A stretch of 64,000 bases of DNA from Aeromonas dhakensis (GTDB lineage Bacteria > Pseudomonadota > Gammaproteobacteria > Enterobacterales > Aeromonadaceae). Under the pieces are notes generated by a model that was given only the letters and a program-made list of their open reading frames with translations, made no database searches and was not told the DNA's origin. The stretch's first letter is position 1. Every line of letters begins with the position of its first letter. A program made the translations under genes and the position numbers. The stretch spans positions 1-64,000 of the forward strand of contig NZ_CDBH01000027.1 in assembly GCF_000820305.1 (NCBI RefSeq), given 5' to 3'. Shown piece by piece: positions 27,450 through 38,209 of this stretch.

Positions 27450-28289
27450 TTAGAACTTGTAGGTAACGGAGAAGTAGTGGCCGAAACCAGTGGTGCTCAA
27501 ACCAAATTGACCGTTGTTGATGCCATAAACTTCGTTGAAGTATTTCAGACCATATCCAACAGCGTAACGATCAGAGTGCCAGTAGAGGCCATGGAAAGTA
27601 GCCAAGCCATCAGAATGGCTAGTTTCTTTCATACCCCATGCATAATCCAAATAACCTTGGTAAGAAACAAAGCTGCCATTAGAGAAGGTATAGAAAGGTT
27701 TGAACCAGTTCATAGAGAACTGCTGGCCATTCCAGCCTTCGCCAGACACGCCAACTTTCACGCCATTGTCATCGATAGAACCAGATTCGTTTACATGGCG
27801 CTTATACAGGTTCATGCCTACTTTGCCGAACCATGGCACCTGTACATCAGTACCTAAACCGACGAGAGATTCATTGAGGCCATGAGCGCCACCAATGTTG
27901 AACAAGCTGGCAACATAGACTTCCTGTATTGGGCCAAAGGAGAGGTCTTGGCCTGTCAGAGCATCAAGAGACACACGCGGTGCAAATTTGATAAACAGGT
28001 TATCACCGTCATGTTTGTCACTGTGCTTGGAGTCAAAGATATCGAAAATATCAACGTAACCATACAGGTCAAAGATACCGGAACGGCCACCGAACTCCAT
28101 TTCAAAGTAGGTATCGTTGTAGCCATCTTCAGCACTCATCGGGCGCTGATCAATGGTATGCATGACGTTGAATTGGAACCACTTGTAGTCATTCTTGTGG
28201 ATGTCACCGCTGTAGTCAGCAGCGAAAGCCGGGGTAGCGGCGGCAGCCAGCAGACCGGCACCGATCAGAGTCTTGGTAAATTTGGCCAT
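27450..28289 (-). CDS. ompK: Nucleoside-specific channel porin (Tsx/OmpK family)
   Basis: A 279-residue outer-membrane protein has a clear signal peptide (MAKFTKTLIGAGLLAAAATP, cleaved after AFA). The mature part begins DYSGDIHKNDYKWFQFN, and the protein ends in aromatic YFSVTYKF, the C-terminal signal for barrel insertion. It resembles OmpK of Vibrio and Tsx of E. coli, 12-stranded channels for nucleosides that also serve as phage receptors. The ATG at 28289 is preferred over an upstream in-frame start because it begins the signal peptide. It is somewhat less GC-rich than its neighbours. Confidence 0.9.
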   Translation of the reverse strand: MAKFTKTLIGAGLLAAAATPAFAADYSGDIHKNDYKWFQFNVMHTIDQRPMSAEDGYNDTYFEMEFGGRSGIFDLYGYVDIFDIFDSKHSDKHDGDNLFIKFAPRVSLDALTGQDLSFGPIQEVYVASLFNIGGAHGLNESLVGLGTDVQVPWFGKVGMNLYKRHVNESGSIDDNGVKVGVSGEGWNGQQFSMNWFKPFYTFSNGSFVSYQGYLDYAWGMKETSHSDGLATFHGLYWHSDRYAVGYGLKYFNEVYGINNGQFGLSTTGFGHYFSVTYKF

Positions 28290-28445
28290 TTTATTGGTCT
28301 CTTGTGCGTTAGTTGAGGTTTTCCGTAGCCTGCCCACAAGGAGCGGAAGGGATTCTAGCCAAATAAATTCACCGGATAAACCAGCACCAGGGAACTTTAT
28401 TCGGAAGTGTGAATCTAATCACCCCCAATTTTACGCAAACGCTTG

Positions 28446-29825
28446 CTATTTGTCCGATTGCGGTAACAAGGCACTTCCTCGTTTGGCAACCAACACGATC
28501 AGGATCAGCACCGGAATGCCGAGCAGGCTGGTGCTGATGAAGAAGCTGCTGTAGCCGAACTGCTCGACGAAGCGGCCGGAAAAGCCCGCCAGCAGCTTGG
28601 GCAGCAGCAGCATCACCGAGCTGAACAGGGCGTACTGGGTGGCGGAGAAGGCCACGTTGGTCAGGCTCGACAGATAGGTGACGAAGGCGGCCGTGGCGAT
28701 GCCTGCGCTGAGGTTGTCCAGCGAGATGATCAGGGTCAGCAGCTCGAGGTTGTGGCCCACTTCATTGAGCAGGGCAAACAGCAGATTGGTGCTGGCGGTG
28801 AGCAGGGCGCCGAGGAACAGGATGCGCAGGGTGCCAAAACGCATCACCAGCACGCCGCCGAGGGCGGCCCCCACCAGCGTCATGATAACCCCATACACCT
28901 TGGTGATGGTGGCCACCTCGGTCTTGCTGAACTGCATGTCCACATAGAAGCTGTTGGACATCACCCCCATCACCACGTCCGAGATGCGATAGCAGGCGAT
29001 GAGCCCGAGGATCAGCAGGGCGGAGCCGCCGTAACGGCGAAAGAAATCGGCGAACGGACACCAGATGGCCTCGTAGCTCCAGGCACCGAGACCGGCCAAC
29101 CCAGCCGGCCAGCCGCGGGCGAGCAGCAGGGTCTTGCGGGCCGCCTGTTGTTCATTCTGGGCGGCAAGATCAATGACGGGTTCGTGGCAGAACAGGGTGG
29201 TGATGACGCCGAGGGACATCAGCCCCGCCATCAGCAGATAGGTGAGCTGCCAGCCGCGATAGTCGTAGCCGTCGTTGCTGCCGAGCCAGGCGGCCAGCGC
29301 CAGTGCGCCGGCCCCGGCCATGATCATCGCCAGCCGGTAACCAGTCATGTAGGAGGCCGCCATGGCCGCCTGCAGCCGCTCGGGGGCCGACTCGATGCGA
29401 TAGGCATCGATGACGATGTCCTGGGTGGCGGAGGCGAAGGCCACCAGCAGGGCAAACAGGGCCAGCTGGGCGAGCTGGGTCTTGGGATCGCAGAAGGCCA
29501 TGCCCACCAGCGAGGCGGCGATCAGCAACTGGGAGAAGAGCATCCAGCTGCGGCGCCGGCCCAGCCAGCGGGAGAGCAGTGGCAGCGGGAGCCGATCCAC
29601 CAGCGGTGACCACAACCATTTGAAGCCATAGGCCAGCGCTACCCAGCTCATGTAGCCGATGTCGGTCAGGCTGACATCCGCTTCGCGCAGCCAGAACGAG
29701 AGGGTGCCGAACACCAGCAGCAGCGGCAGGCCGGAAGAGAACCCCATGGCAAACAGGATGAGAACCCGAGTCTCAAGGTAGACGGCGAGCGACGCGCGCC
29801 AGCTCGGTGTACGGACAGTGTTCAA
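28446..29825 (-). CDS. ampG: Muropeptide permease AmpG
   Basis: An MFS transporter with about 12-14 membrane helices. The start region AMGFSSGLPLLLVFGTLSFWL, the WSPLVDRL loop after helix 2 and DIVIDAYRIE are typical of AmpG. It imports anhydro-muropeptides from cell-wall turnover for recycling, and in bacteria with AmpC/AmpR-type systems it controls beta-lactamase induction. TTG 29825 is chosen because AGAGGAG lies about seven bases upstream; an in-frame TTG at 29888 has no such site. In E. coli ampG sits beside yajG; here ppiA and a small gene lie between. Confidence 0.9.
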   Translation of the reverse strand: MNTVRTPSWRASLAVYLETRVLILFAMGFSSGLPLLLVFGTLSFWLREADVSLTDIGYMSWVALAYGFKWLWSPLVDRLPLPLLSRWLGRRRSWMLFSQLLIAASLVGMAFCDPKTQLAQLALFALLVAFASATQDIVIDAYRIESAPERLQAAMAASYMTGYRLAMIMAGAGALALAAWLGSNDGYDYRGWQLTYLLMAGLMSLGVITTLFCHEPVIDLAAQNEQQAARKTLLLARGWPAGLAGLGAWSYEAIWCPFADFFRRYGGSALLILGLIACYRISDVVMGVMSNSFYVDMQFSKTEVATITKVYGVIMTLVGAALGGVLVMRFGTLRILFLGALLTASTNLLFALLNEVGHNLELLTLIISLDNLSAGIATAAFVTYLSSLTNVAFSATQYALFSSVMLLLPKLLAGFSGRFVEQFGYSSFFISTSLLGIPVLILIVLVAKRGSALLPQSDK

Positions 29826-29912
29826 ATACCTGACTCCTCTGGGAAAATTGCGCCATTTTGTCAGGTTCGGGTTGGATAGCCAAGGCAAGCCGGGCAGGGG
29901 AGGGCACTATAT

Positions 29913-30242
29913 TCAGGGGCGCAGGCCGATGCAGTGGCGCGGCAGCGGCCCGTCCGTGGTCAGGAAATTGGCGCACTCCATCAGCTGCAGGCGCAGCCAG
30001 ACGTCGGCGATGATTTGCTGTTCATCCCACTGATGCAGGCTGTGCAGCAGGTGCCAGAACACCCCCTCCTGCTCGGAGGCCGGGGTCTTGTCGGCGGGGA
30101 CATGGGGCAGATCCTGCCAGTGGGACAACAGCTGCCAGCTCAGATCTTCCAGCTGCTGATAAGGGATCTCTCGTGCCAGAAAGTGACGAACCGTCTGGGC
30201 CAGCGGGATGGCGTGCTGGGCGATGTAGTCGTTGCAAGTCAC
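29913..30242 (-). CDS. Conserved-looking small protein of unknown function
   Basis: A 109-residue soluble protein starts at GTG 30242, picked because AAGGAGGT sits directly upstream. It is rich in histidine, tryptophan and leucine (YIAQHAIPLAQTVRHFLARE and FWHLLHSLHQWDEQQIIADV), so it is probably all-helical. No family is recognised. It lies between ampG and ppiA on the same strand. A 12-bp GC-rich hairpin (30266-30294, GGCCTTGCCCCG arms) just upstream could limit read-through from ppiA or protect the message. Confidence 0.65.
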   Translation of the reverse strand: MTCNDYIAQHAIPLAQTVRHFLAREIPYQQLEDLSWQLLSHWQDLPHVPADKTPASEQEGVFWHLLHSLHQWDEQQIIADVWLRLQLMECANFLTTDGPLPRHCIGLRP

Positions 30243-30358
30243 CGGAACCTCCTTCTCCTCTCGTGGGCCTTGCCCCGGATATCGGGGCAAGGCCAGAGTA
30301 TAGAAAGGGGCGCCGGCAACCCGGACCGCGGGGATGACGGATTGTGATCCGCTCCGCG

Positions 30359-30910
30359 TTATTTGTCCGCCAGCAGGACCACCTTCTTCAGGATGATGGG
30401 GCTGGTGGGCACGTCGTTGGCACGCAGGATGGGGCTGTAACCGGTCTGCACCTGGGCCAGCTTGTCCAGTACCTCCATGCCCTGCACCACCTGGCCGAAC
30501 ACGGTGTAACCGGCGCCGGCATTGGCGTTGAGGTTGTTGTTGTCGACCAGGTTGAAGTAGAACTGGCGAGTGGCGCTGTCGACCGCCTGGGTGCGGGCCA
30601 TGGCGATGCTGCCGCGCTTGTTGGGCAGGCCGCCCTTGGACTCGTTGACCACGGGGTCGAAGGTGGGCAGTTGCTGGAACTGCTGGTTGTAGCCGCCCCC
30701 CTGCACCACGAAGTCCTGGATCACCCGGTGGAAGATGCTGCCGTCATAGCTGCCATCGGCCACGTAGCGCAGGAAGTTCTTTACCGTCTGCGGCGCCTGC
30801 TTGGAGGCCAGCTCCACCACTATGTTGCCGTGGTTGGTCTCCATCCTGACCTTGGGGCCGGCGAACGCCAGCGGGGCGATCAGCATGGCCAGTAACCAGA
30901 GTTTTTTCAT
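30359..30910 (-). CDS. ppiA: Periplasmic peptidyl-prolyl isomerase PpiA
   Basis: A 183-residue cyclophilin with an N-terminal signal peptide (MKKLWLLAMLIAPLAFA). The catalytic core motif FHRVIQDFVVQGG holds the active arginine and the Gln, and the second conserved block GSIAMART is present. It speeds cis-trans proline isomerisation during periplasmic folding. It is downstream of yajG on the same strand (15 bases), so the two are probably co-transcribed. Confidence 0.93.
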   Translation of the reverse strand: MKKLWLLAMLIAPLAFAGPKVRMETNHGNIVVELASKQAPQTVKNFLRYVADGSYDGSIFHRVIQDFVVQGGGYNQQFQQLPTFDPVVNESKGGLPNKRGSIAMARTQAVDSATRQFYFNLVDNNNLNANAGAGYTVFGQVVQGMEVLDKLAQVQTGYSPILRANDVPTSPIILKKVVLLADK

Positions 30911-30925
30911 CTATTCGCTCCTTGC

Positions 30926-31501
30926 TCAGCTCGGCTGACCCTTGAGATAACCGCGCAGGGCGGTGTCAGCCATGATCTGCTGCAGTACGCTGCCCAGCTG
31001 CTGGTTCAGGGTGGACTCCAGTTCGGCCATGCTCGGCTCGCCCGGGCCTTCCTTGCTGGAGGACATGTTGAACTGCTTGGTCAGCTTGCTGCCCTGGAAG
31101 TCGGCGATCACCTGCAGGCTGACGCGGGACTTGGTGACATAGGTGAAGGTCTTCTCTTCCACCGTGACCGCGGCAGTGGAGATGGCCAGGGTCAGGTTGG
31201 TGGTGCCGCTGTTGCCTACTTCCAGGCCCTGGCTGCGCAGCCCTTCGGCGAGCTTCTCCGCCAGCAGGCTGTTGAGGGGCTGGCTGCTGTTGACCAGTAC
31301 CGCGGCCTTCTCTTTTTTCTTGATGGAGAAGACGTAGGCGGCTTCACGCTTGTCCACCCCTTCCAGGGTGATGCGGTTGCCCGAGTAGTACTGCTGGTTG
31401 GAGGGGATCACCTGCGGATTGAGCAGGGCGCTCTCCGGCCAGTGAGTCGCACAACCACCCAGCATCAGGGCGGCCAGCAGCAAGAGTGACTTTTTCATCA
31501 T
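30926..31501 (-). CDS. yajG: YajG family lipoprotein
   Basis: A 191-residue lipoprotein: the lipobox LGGC follows a short hydrophobic signal (KKSLLLLAALMLGGC). The soluble domain has the YajG pattern (TLEGVDKREAAYVFSIKKK and LAEKLAEGLRSQGLEV). Function is not known; in E. coli it is encoded next to ampG, as here within three genes. The first methionine at 31501 is doubled (MMKK); either may be used. Confidence 0.88.
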   Translation of the reverse strand: MMKKSLLLLAALMLGGCATHWPESALLNPQVIPSNQQYYSGNRITLEGVDKREAAYVFSIKKKEKAAVLVNSSQPLNSLLAEKLAEGLRSQGLEVGNSGTTNLTLAISTAAVTVEEKTFTYVTKSRVSLQVIADFQGSKLTKQFNMSSSKEGPGEPSMAELESTLNQQLGSVLQQIMADTALRGYLKGQPS

Positions 31502-31527
31502 GGGTTTCCTTTCGCGTTTGATGGCGT

Positions 31528-32694
31528 TTAACGTTTGATGGCTTTCAAAATAACGAATTTGCTGTTCGACGCAACGACTTGTGCGTTGGCGAACAGGCGC
31601 TTGAGCTTGTTGTGATAGTCCAGATGGCGGTTGCCCACTATCCAGAGTTCCCCCCCTTTGGGCAACACCCGGTGGGCGTCGCTGAACATCTGCCAGGCGA
31701 TGTGGTCTGTGATGGCCTGCAACTGGTGGAACGGCGGGTTGCAGAGGATCCGATCCGCCGAACCGGCAGGCACGCCGTCGAGACAGTTGTTGACCATAAA
31801 GTGGGCGCGGGGCAGGGCCGCCGGCAGATTGTGCTCGACGTTGAGCCGGGCCGAGGCGACCGCCATGCGGGACTCGTCGACGAAGGTGACCTCCACCTCG
31901 CTGTCACGCGCCAGCAGGGAGAGCCCCAGCACGCCGTTGCCGCAGCCCAGATCGATCACCTTGCGGGCGCTGTGGATGGGCAGATTGTCCAGCATGAAGC
32001 GGGCGCCGATATCCAGGCTGGTGCGCGAGAACACGTTGGCATGGTTGTGGATGAGCATGTCGGTGCCCTCCAGTGGCCAGACCGTGGGGAAGGGGTTGGC
32101 CAGCGCGGGACGCTCGGCGGGCGCAGCGGCCGGAGTGCAGTGAATGAGGCGCGCCTTCTTCCAGGCGAGTGACGTGCGGGTCGGCCCCAGGTATTTCTCA
32201 AACAGCGCCAGGGTGGAAGTGTGGATGTCCTTGGCCTTGCCGGCGGCGATGACGCGGGTGGCAGGGGTAACGACCCCGCGCAGGGCCAGCAGTTGCTGCT
32301 CCAGCAGCGCCTGATACTTGGAGACCTTGATCACCACCAGTGCGGGGGCATCGGGCAGGGGCGCCAGCGCATCCTGCAGGCGGATGGCCGCGGGATCCAG
32401 GCCGTTTTCTGCCAGGTTGGCCAGGGTAGCCCGCTCGCTGATGTGGGAGTCGGTGACGCAGACAGGGGTATGAGGGTGCAGACAGGCGGCCAGCGCCCCG
32501 AAACCGTCGTTCATGATGATGACGGGGCCATCCTGCTCGAGGGGCTCTTCGGCCAGGGTATTGATCAGATACTCGTCGGCGGCATCCCAGGCCTGCAAGG
32601 GATCCTGCTGCTGACGTGGATAGCGATACAGGGTCAGGCGACAGTGGGCCGTGTCGAGAAGGGTTTGCATAGGCGAATTGTCCAGCTGAGTCAT
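31528..32694 (-). CDS. rlmG: 23S rRNA (guanine-1835-N2) methyltransferase
   Basis: A 388-residue enzyme has duplicated Rossmann-type halves. The C-terminal half carries the SAM motif [13 protein letters not shown] and the catalytic motif CNPPFH of N2-guanine methyltransferases. The N terminus (MTQLDN, later [13 protein letters not shown]) matches E. coli RlmG (YgjO). ATG 32694 is chosen on that match; an in-frame start eight codons earlier is less likely. It methylates G1835 in the large ribosomal subunit. Confidence 0.93.
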   Translation of the reverse strand: MTQLDNSPMQTLLDTAHCRLTLYRYPRQQQDPLQAWDAADEYLINTLAEEPLEQDGPVIIMNDGFGALAACLHPHTPVCVTDSHISERATLANLAENGLDPAAIRLQDALAPLPDAPALVVIKVSKYQALLEQQLLALRGVVTPATRVIAAGKAKDIHTSTLALFEKYLGPTRTSLAWKKARLIHCTPAAAPAERPALANPFPTVWPLEGTDMLIHNHANVFSRTSLDIGARFMLDNLPIHSARKVIDLGCGNGVLGLSLLARDSEVEVTFVDESRMAVASARLNVEHNLPAALPRAHFMVNNCLDGVPAGSADRILCNPPFHQLQAITDHIAWQMFSDAHRVLPKGGELWIVGNRHLDYHNKLKRLFANAQVVASNSKFVILKAIKR

Positions 32695-32856
32695 GTAACG
32701 GGCCCCGGTGGGGCGCAAAGTGGCGCTATTCTAGCGGGGGCGGAGAATTTCACCAGCCCGGCAGGGCTGCAAGCGGGATTTTCCCGCACCGCCCGATTTC
32801 GTCATCCGGTCAACCCTGGCTACAATGGCCGGACATCCATTTTGGGAGTTTTGCTC

Positions 32857-33171
32857 GTGACCATGCAACAACAGATCGAGGCCAAGCTGGCCGCCGCCTT
32901 GTCCCCCAGCCACCTGGAAGTGATCAACGAGAGCTACATGCACAGGGTGGCGCCGGGCTCGGAGAGTCACTTCAAGGTGGTGGTGGTGAGCCAGGCGTTT
33001 GAAGGGCAGCGCCTGCTGGGGCGCCATCGTCAGGTCAATGCGGTGCTGGCCGACGAGCTGGCGGGGGCCATTCATGCATTGGCGCTGCATACCTATACCG
33101 AGCAGGAGTGGCAACAACGGGAGCAGGCACCGAGCACCCCCAGCTGCGTCAGCAAAAATGGACTCTCTTAA
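32857..33171 (+). CDS. bolA: BolA family protein
   Basis: A 104-residue protein starts at GTG 32857, with GGGAG eight bases upstream; ATG 32863 is too far from it. The BolA core is clear: [30 protein letters not shown] and [14 protein letters not shown]. BolA works with monothiol glutaredoxins around Fe-S clusters and as a stress and shape regulator. It is divergent from rlmG and followed by a long intergenic region. Confidence 0.93.
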   Translation: MTMQQQIEAKLAAALSPSHLEVINESYMHRVAPGSESHFKVVVVSQAFEGQRLLGRHRQVNAVLADELAGAIHALALHTYTEQEWQQREQAPSTPSCVSKNGLS

Positions 33172-33612
33172 GACTATTGACGAATTTATTACTCAATCTT
33201 CGACCAGTTAACAATTTCAAAACCTGTTTCGGCGACGTTTCGTACTCATGAGGGGAGCGTCGCCCTCCCACCGCGCCATCAAGATTTCTAATCCTTTTTC
33301 GAACATAAAAATTATTACCCATTTTGGGGTAATGGTGGCTAACTCGAGGCCGCGCCTGAGGTTTCACGAGAAAAAGCGACGCGATTAAATTGCGATGATT
33401 TTGTGATAGAGCGGGGATTTTCCCCATTTTGCATGGCAGGAAACTTGCCATAGGTGGTAAACTCAGGCGCTTTTGAATGACTCTGTATGTTGCTGATTTG
33501 TTTGTTTCTTCGACATCTTGCCGCAACATCAACGGGCTCATTCAACAACTCGTCGTGATGTATTTCTCGGCGCTAACCAACCTGTCTTCCCTTAACGGTA
33601 GTGCAAGTGAGT
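33172..33612 (+). promoter_or_regulatory. Intergenic region before the nqr operon
   Basis: 441 bases without a credible gene. It holds a GGCGACG/CGTCGCC hairpin at 33231-33264 that may end bolA transcripts. A perfect ATTACCC-ATTTTG-GGGTAAT hairpin is at 33314-33333. The sequence is AT-rich towards the operon and should hold the nqr promoter. No specific factor site could be assigned. Confidence 0.4.
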
Positions 33613-34956
33613 ATGATTACAATTAAAAGAGGACTGGACATCCCCGTGCTGGGTGCTCCGGAGCAAGTAATCTACGATGGCCCGGCCATCACCCGTGTTG
33701 CTACACTCGGCGAAGAGTTCGTGGGGATGCGTCCTACTATGTTTGTCAAAGTAGGTGATCGCGTCATTAAAGGTCAGGAGCTCTTCGAAGATAAGAAGAA
33801 TCCCGGCGTTAAATTCACGGCCCCCGCCACCGGTGTGGTTTCAGAGATCAACCGTGGTGCCAAGCGCATTCTGCAATCCGTTGTCATCGACATCGATGGG
33901 TCCGACGAGCAGGTGACCTTCGAGCACTTTGCCTGTGCCGAGCTGCCTAAGCTCGAACGCAGCAAGGTGCAGGAGATCCTGGTCGCGTCCGGCCAATGGA
34001 CTGCGTTGCGTACCCGCCCGTTCAGCAAGGTGCCAGCCGTGGGTTCCATCCCGCGTGCCATCTTCGTCACCGCCATGGACACCAACCCGCTGGCCGCCGA
34101 CGCGGAGCTGATCATCAAGGAACAGTCCCAGGCGTTCCTCGACGGTCTGGCCGTGCTGACCCGCCTGACCGATGGTTCCGTCTATGTCTGCAAGGGCGAA
34201 GGCAGCCTGCCGCACGCTTCCCTGGCGCAAGTCAAGGAAGAGGTGTTCGTCGGTCCGCACCCTGCCGGCCTGCCCGGTACCCACATCCACTTCTTGGACC
34301 CTGTTGGTGCCAAGAAAGTGCAGTGGCACATCAACTATCAGGACGTGATCGCCTACGGCAAGCTGTTCACCACCGGTCAGATCCATACTGACAAGGTGAT
34401 CGCCCTGGCCGGCCCGAACGTGATCAAGCCGCGTCTGCTGCGTACTCGCATGGGTGCCTGTATCAGCCAGCTGACCAACAACGAGCTGCGTGCGGACGAG
34501 AATCGCGTCATTTCCGGTTCCCTGCTGAGCGGTGCCAAGGCTGAAGGGGTCCATGACTACCTGGGTCGCTACCACAATCAGGTCAGCGTGCTGGGTGAAG
34601 GTCGCGAGAAAGAGTTCCTGGGGTGGGTCAATCCCAGCGCCAGCAAGTTCTCCATCACCCGTACCACCCTCTCTCACCTGGTGAAGGGCAAGCTCATCAA
34701 CTTCACTACCACCACCAATGGTAGTGACCGCTCCATGGTGCCTATCGGCAACTATGAGCGCGTGATGCCGCTCGACATCCTGCCGACCCTGCTGCTGCGG
34801 GATCTGGTCTCCGGCGATACCGACAATGCGCAAGCGCTCGGCTGCCTGGAGCTGGATGAGGAAGATCTGGCGCTCTGTACCTTCGTCTGCCCCGGCAAGA
34901 CCGAGTACGGCCCGATCTTGCGTGAGTGCCTGACCAAGATTGAACTGGAAGGTTAA
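33613..34956 (+). CDS. nqrA: Na+-translocating NADH:quinone reductase subunit A
   Basis: A 447-residue soluble-looking subunit A. ATG 33613 is chosen because [16 protein letters not shown] is the usual family start; a GTG four codons earlier is possible. NqrA binds quinone at the cytoplasmic face of the complex. It is first in nqrABCDEF-apbE-nqrM. The complex oxidises NADH with ubiquinone and pumps Na+ out. Confidence 0.97.
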   Translation: MITIKRGLDIPVLGAPEQVIYDGPAITRVATLGEEFVGMRPTMFVKVGDRVIKGQELFEDKKNPGVKFTAPATGVVSEINRGAKRILQSVVIDIDGSDEQVTFEHFACAELPKLERSKVQEILVASGQWTALRTRPFSKVPAVGSIPRAIFVTAMDTNPLAADAELIIKEQSQAFLDGLAVLTRLTDGSVYVCKGEGSLPHASLAQVKEEVFVGPHPAGLPGTHIHFLDPVGAKKVQWHINYQDVIAYGKLFTTGQIHTDKVIALAGPNVIKPRLLRTRMGACISQLTNNELRADENRVISGSLLSGAKAEGVHDYLGRYHNQVSVLGEGREKEFLGWVNPSASKFSITRTTLSHLVKGKLINFTTTTNGSDRSMVPIGNYERVMPLDILPTLLLRDLVSGDTDNAQALGCLELDEEDLALCTFVCPGKTEYGPILRECLTKIELEG

Positions 34957-34959
34957 GCG

Positions 34960-36189
34960 ATGAGTTTCAAGCAACTTCTTGAAAATATGGAACATCACTT
35001 CGAGCCGGGTGGCAAGTACGCCAAGTACTATGCCCTGTTCGAAGCGGCGTACACCCTGTTTTATACCCCGGGTTCCGTGACCCGCAATGCCGCCCACGTC
35101 CGTGATGCGATCGATCTGAAGCGCATGATGATCATGGTGTGGCTGGCCGTGTTCCCGGCCATGTTCTGGGGCATGTACAACGTCGGCAACCAGTCCATCG
35201 CCGCCATCGCCCACTTGGGCACGGCCGCCGGTGCCGGCAGCTGGCAATATGCCCTGGCTACCCTGCTGGGTGCCTCTCTGGATCCGGCGGTGGCCGGCGT
35301 CGGCAGCAAGATGCTGATCGGTGCGGCCCACTTCTTCCCGATCTACATCACCGTCTTCATCGTCGGTGGTTTCTGGGAAGTGCTGTTCGCCATGGTGCGC
35401 AAGCACGAGATCAACGAAGGCTTCTTCGTGACCTCCATCCTGTTCGCGCTGATCGTGCCGCCCGAGCTGCCCTTGTGGCAAGCTGCCCTGGGTATCACCT
35501 TCGGTGTGGTGCTGGCCAAGGAAGTGTTCGGTGGTACCGGCAAGAACTTCCTGAACCCGGCGCTGGCGGGTCGTGCCTTCCTGTTCTTCGCCTACCCTGG
35601 TCAAATCTCCGGTGATGCGGTCTGGGTTGCCGTCGACGGCTACTCGGGCGCAACCGCGCTGAGCCAGTGGGCCCAGGGCGGCCAGATGGCGCTGATCAAC
35701 GGTGCCACCGGCCAGAGCATCAGCTGGATGGACGCTTTCCTTGGCAACCTGCCCGGTTCCATCGGTGAAGTTTCCACCCTGATGATCCTGCTGGGTGCGG
35801 CCATGATCGTCTACATGCGCATCGCCTCCTGGCGCATCATCGCCGGCGTGATGATCGGCATGGTAGCTACCTCCCTGCTGTTCAACGTCATCGGTTCCGA
35901 CACCAACCCCATGTTCAACATGCCGTGGCACTGGCACCTGGTGCTGGGTGGTTTCGCCTTCGGTATGGCCTTCATGGCGACCGACCCCGTCTCCGCTGCC
36001 TTCACCAACAAGGGCAAGTGGTGGTACGGCGCCCTGATCGGCGTGATGGTGGTGCTGATCCGGGTCGTGAACCCCGCCTTCCCGGAAGGCATGATGCTGG
36101 CCATTCTGTTTGCCAACCTGTTTGCCCCCTTGTTTGACCATTTCGTGGCACAGGCGAACATCAAGCGGAGGATCGCTCGTGGCGTTTAA
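34960..36189 (+). CDS. nqrB: Na+-translocating NADH:quinone reductase subunit B
   Basis: A 409-residue membrane subunit with about ten helices; starts three bases after nqrA. The covalent FMN attachment threonine is in the SGAT motif of [11 protein letters not shown]. NqrB also binds riboflavin and forms the main Na+ path with NqrD/E. The C terminus overlaps the nqrC start by eleven bases. Confidence 0.97.
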   Translation: MSFKQLLENMEHHFEPGGKYAKYYALFEAAYTLFYTPGSVTRNAAHVRDAIDLKRMMIMVWLAVFPAMFWGMYNVGNQSIAAIAHLGTAAGAGSWQYALATLLGASLDPAVAGVGSKMLIGAAHFFPIYITVFIVGGFWEVLFAMVRKHEINEGFFVTSILFALIVPPELPLWQAALGITFGVVLAKEVFGGTGKNFLNPALAGRAFLFFAYPGQISGDAVWVAVDGYSGATALSQWAQGGQMALINGATGQSISWMDAFLGNLPGSIGEVSTLMILLGAAMIVYMRIASWRIIAGVMIGMVATSLLFNVIGSDTNPMFNMPWHWHLVLGGFAFGMAFMATDPVSAAFTNKGKWWYGALIGVMVVLIRVVNPAFPEGMMLAILFANLFAPLFDHFVAQANIKRRIARGV

Positions 36190-36967
36190 TAAAGACTCTA
36201 CTACCGGCACTCTCGCCGTAGTGACCGGTCTGTGTCTGGTCTGCTCCATCGTGGTCTCCGTGGCCGCCGTGGGTCTGCGTCCGGCCCAGCTGGAAAACAA
36301 GGCGCTGGACAAGCAAAGCAACATCCTGTCCGTCGCCGGCGTCGACATCAGCGCCGTGGCCAAGCGTGACCTGGCCAAGCTGTATGGCGACAAGATTGAA
36401 GCGCGTCTGGTGGATCTGGCCACCGGTGAGTTCGTTGACGGCGATGCCGACAACTTCGACACCAAGGTCGCCGCCAAGGATCCTGCCCAGAACATTCGCC
36501 TGGCTCCGGCCGACGACAAGGCCGGTCTGCGTCAGATCTCCAAGCTGGTCCCGGTGTTCTTCGCCAAAGATGCTGAAGGCAAGGTCGACAACATCATCCT
36601 GCCGATCTACGGCCAGGGTCTGTGGTCTACCATGTATGCGTTCGTAGCGGTCGCGGCCGATGGCCAGACCATCAAGGGCATCACCTACTACGACCACGGT
36701 GAAACCCCGGGTCTGGGTGGCGAAGTCGAGAACCCGGCCTGGCGCGAGCTGTTTGTCGGCAAGAAGCTGTTCGACCAGAACGGTCAGCCTGCGCTGCGGG
36801 TGATCAAGGGTCATGCTCCGGCTGGTTCCGAGCATGAGATCGACGGCCTGTCCGGCGCAACCCTGACCGGTAACGGCGTACAGCATACCTTCGACTTCTG
36901 GATGGGTCCCAAGGGCTTCGGTCCTTTCCTGGCCAAGGTTCGTGCAGGAGAAATCAACAATGGCTGA
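36179..36967 (+). CDS. nqrC: Na+-translocating NADH:quinone reductase subunit C
   Basis: A 262-residue subunit with one N-terminal membrane helix and a periplasmic FMN domain. The GTG at 36179 is chosen because GGAGGA lies just upstream and MAFNKDS fits the family. The second covalent FMN site is the threonine of [10 protein letters not shown], which ApbE (encoded downstream) flavinylates. Overlaps nqrB and nqrD. Confidence 0.97.
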   Translation: MAFNKDSTTGTLAVVTGLCLVCSIVVSVAAVGLRPAQLENKALDKQSNILSVAGVDISAVAKRDLAKLYGDKIEARLVDLATGEFVDGDADNFDTKVAAKDPAQNIRLAPADDKAGLRQISKLVPVFFAKDAEGKVDNIILPIYGQGLWSTMYAFVAVAADGQTIKGITYYDHGETPGLGGEVENPAWRELFVGKKLFDQNGQPALRVIKGHAPAGSEHEIDGLSGATLTGNGVQHTFDFWMGPKGFGPFLAKVRAGEINNG

Positions 36968-37592
36968 CAAGAGCGAAATGAAAAAGTTGCTGTTGACGCC
37001 TGTGCTCGGCAACAACCCCATCGCACTGCAGGTGCTGGGTGTCTGTTCCGCGCTGGCCGTTACCAGCCAGATGAAGACTGCGTTCGTGATGACGCTGGCC
37101 GTTACCGCGGTCACCGCCTTCTCCAACCTGTTCATCTCTCTGATCCGCAACCAGATCCCGAACAGCGTGCGGATCATCGCCCAGATGGCGGTGATTGCCT
37201 CGCTGGTTATCGTGGTTGACCAGGTGCTCAAGGCGTATGCCTACGACATCTCCAAGCAGCTGTCGGTGTTCGTCGGCCTCATCATCACCAACTGTATCGT
37301 GATGGGCCGTGCCGAAGCCTACGCCATGAAGAGTGCCCCGCTGCCCTCCTTCCTGGATGGTATCGGCAACGGTCTGGGTTATGGCGCCGTGCTGCTGACC
37401 GTGGCCACCGTGCGTGAAATCCTGGGCTCCGGCACCTGGTTCGGCATCGAACTGCTGCCGCTGGTGAACAATGGTGGCTGGTATGTGCCGAACGGCCTGC
37501 TGCTGCTGCCGCCGAGTGCGTTCTTCATCATTGGTCTGATCATCTGGGGCGTGCGCACCAAGGATCCCAAGCAGGTGGAGGCGAAGGATTAA
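36960..37592 (+). CDS. nqrD: Na+-translocating NADH:quinone reductase subunit D
   Basis: A 210-residue membrane subunit with six helices. ATG 36960 sits behind AGGAG and overlaps the nqrC end. The conserved [14 protein letters not shown] contains one of the cysteines that share an iron centre with NqrE at the middle of the membrane. Confidence 0.96.
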   Translation: MADKSEMKKLLLTPVLGNNPIALQVLGVCSALAVTSQMKTAFVMTLAVTAVTAFSNLFISLIRNQIPNSVRIIAQMAVIASLVIVVDQVLKAYAYDISKQLSVFVGLIITNCIVMGRAEAYAMKSAPLPSFLDGIGNGLGYGAVLLTVATVREILGSGTWFGIELLPLVNNGGWYVPNGLLLLPPSAFFIIGLIIWGVRTKDPKQVEAKD

Positions 37593-37595
37593 GGT

Positions 37596-38192
37596 ATGGA
37601 ACACTATATCAGTCTGTTGATTCGCTCGATCTTCATCGAGAACCTGGCGCTCTCCTTCTTCCTGGGGATGTGTACCTTCCTGGCGGTGTCCAAGAAGGTC
37701 AAGACCGCCATGGGCCTGGGGATTGCCGTTATCGTGGTTCAGACCGTGGCCGTACCGGCCAACAACCTGATCTACAACTACGTGCTCAAAGACGGTGCCC
37801 TGGTGTCCGGTCTGGATCTGAGCTTCCTGAGCTTCATCACCTTCATCGGGGTGATTGCGGCCCTGGTACAGATCCTGGAGATGGCGCTGGACAAGTACTT
37901 CCCGGCCCTCTACAACGCCCTCGGTATCTTCCTGCCGCTCATCACAGTGAACTGCGCCATCTTCGGTGGCGTCTCCTTCATGGTGCAGCGTGACTACAAC
38001 TTCGTGGAGTCCGTGGTCTATGGCGTGGGTTCGGGTGCAGGCTGGATGCTGGCTATCGTTGCGATGGCAGGGATCCGCGAGAAGATGAAGTACTCCGATG
38101 TTCCGGAAGGCCTGCGCGGCCTTGGCATCACCTTCATCACCGCGGGTCTGATGGCGCTGGGCTTCATGTCCTTCTCTGGTATTTCCCTGTAA
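37596..38192 (+). CDS. nqrE: Na+-translocating NADH:quinone reductase subunit E
   Basis: A 198-residue membrane subunit, inverted-topology relative of NqrD. The cysteine in TVNCAIFGG and another near the N terminus ([13 protein letters not shown]) are the iron-centre ligands known for NqrE. Starts three bases after nqrD. Confidence 0.96.
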   Translation: MEHYISLLIRSIFIENLALSFFLGMCTFLAVSKKVKTAMGLGIAVIVVQTVAVPANNLIYNYVLKDGALVSGLDLSFLSFITFIGVIAALVQILEMALDKYFPALYNALGIFLPLITVNCAIFGGVSFMVQRDYNFVESVVYGVGSGAGWMLAIVAMAGIREKMKYSDVPEGLRGLGITFITAGLMALGFMSFSGISL

Positions 38193-38209
38193 TCGGAAAG
38201 GAAATATAG

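Noticed and set aside
32221-33171. A 316-codon frame ending with bolA
   Set aside because: The first ~210 codons are antisense to rlmG; only the part from GTG 32857 has a ribosome-binding site and matches BolA.
33841-36519. Very long open frame (about 890 codons) on the minus strand across nqrA-nqrC
   Set aside because: It lies opposite well-conserved nqr genes, has low-complexity His/Gln/Gly-rich translation and no start signal; it is a shadow of GC-rich codon use.
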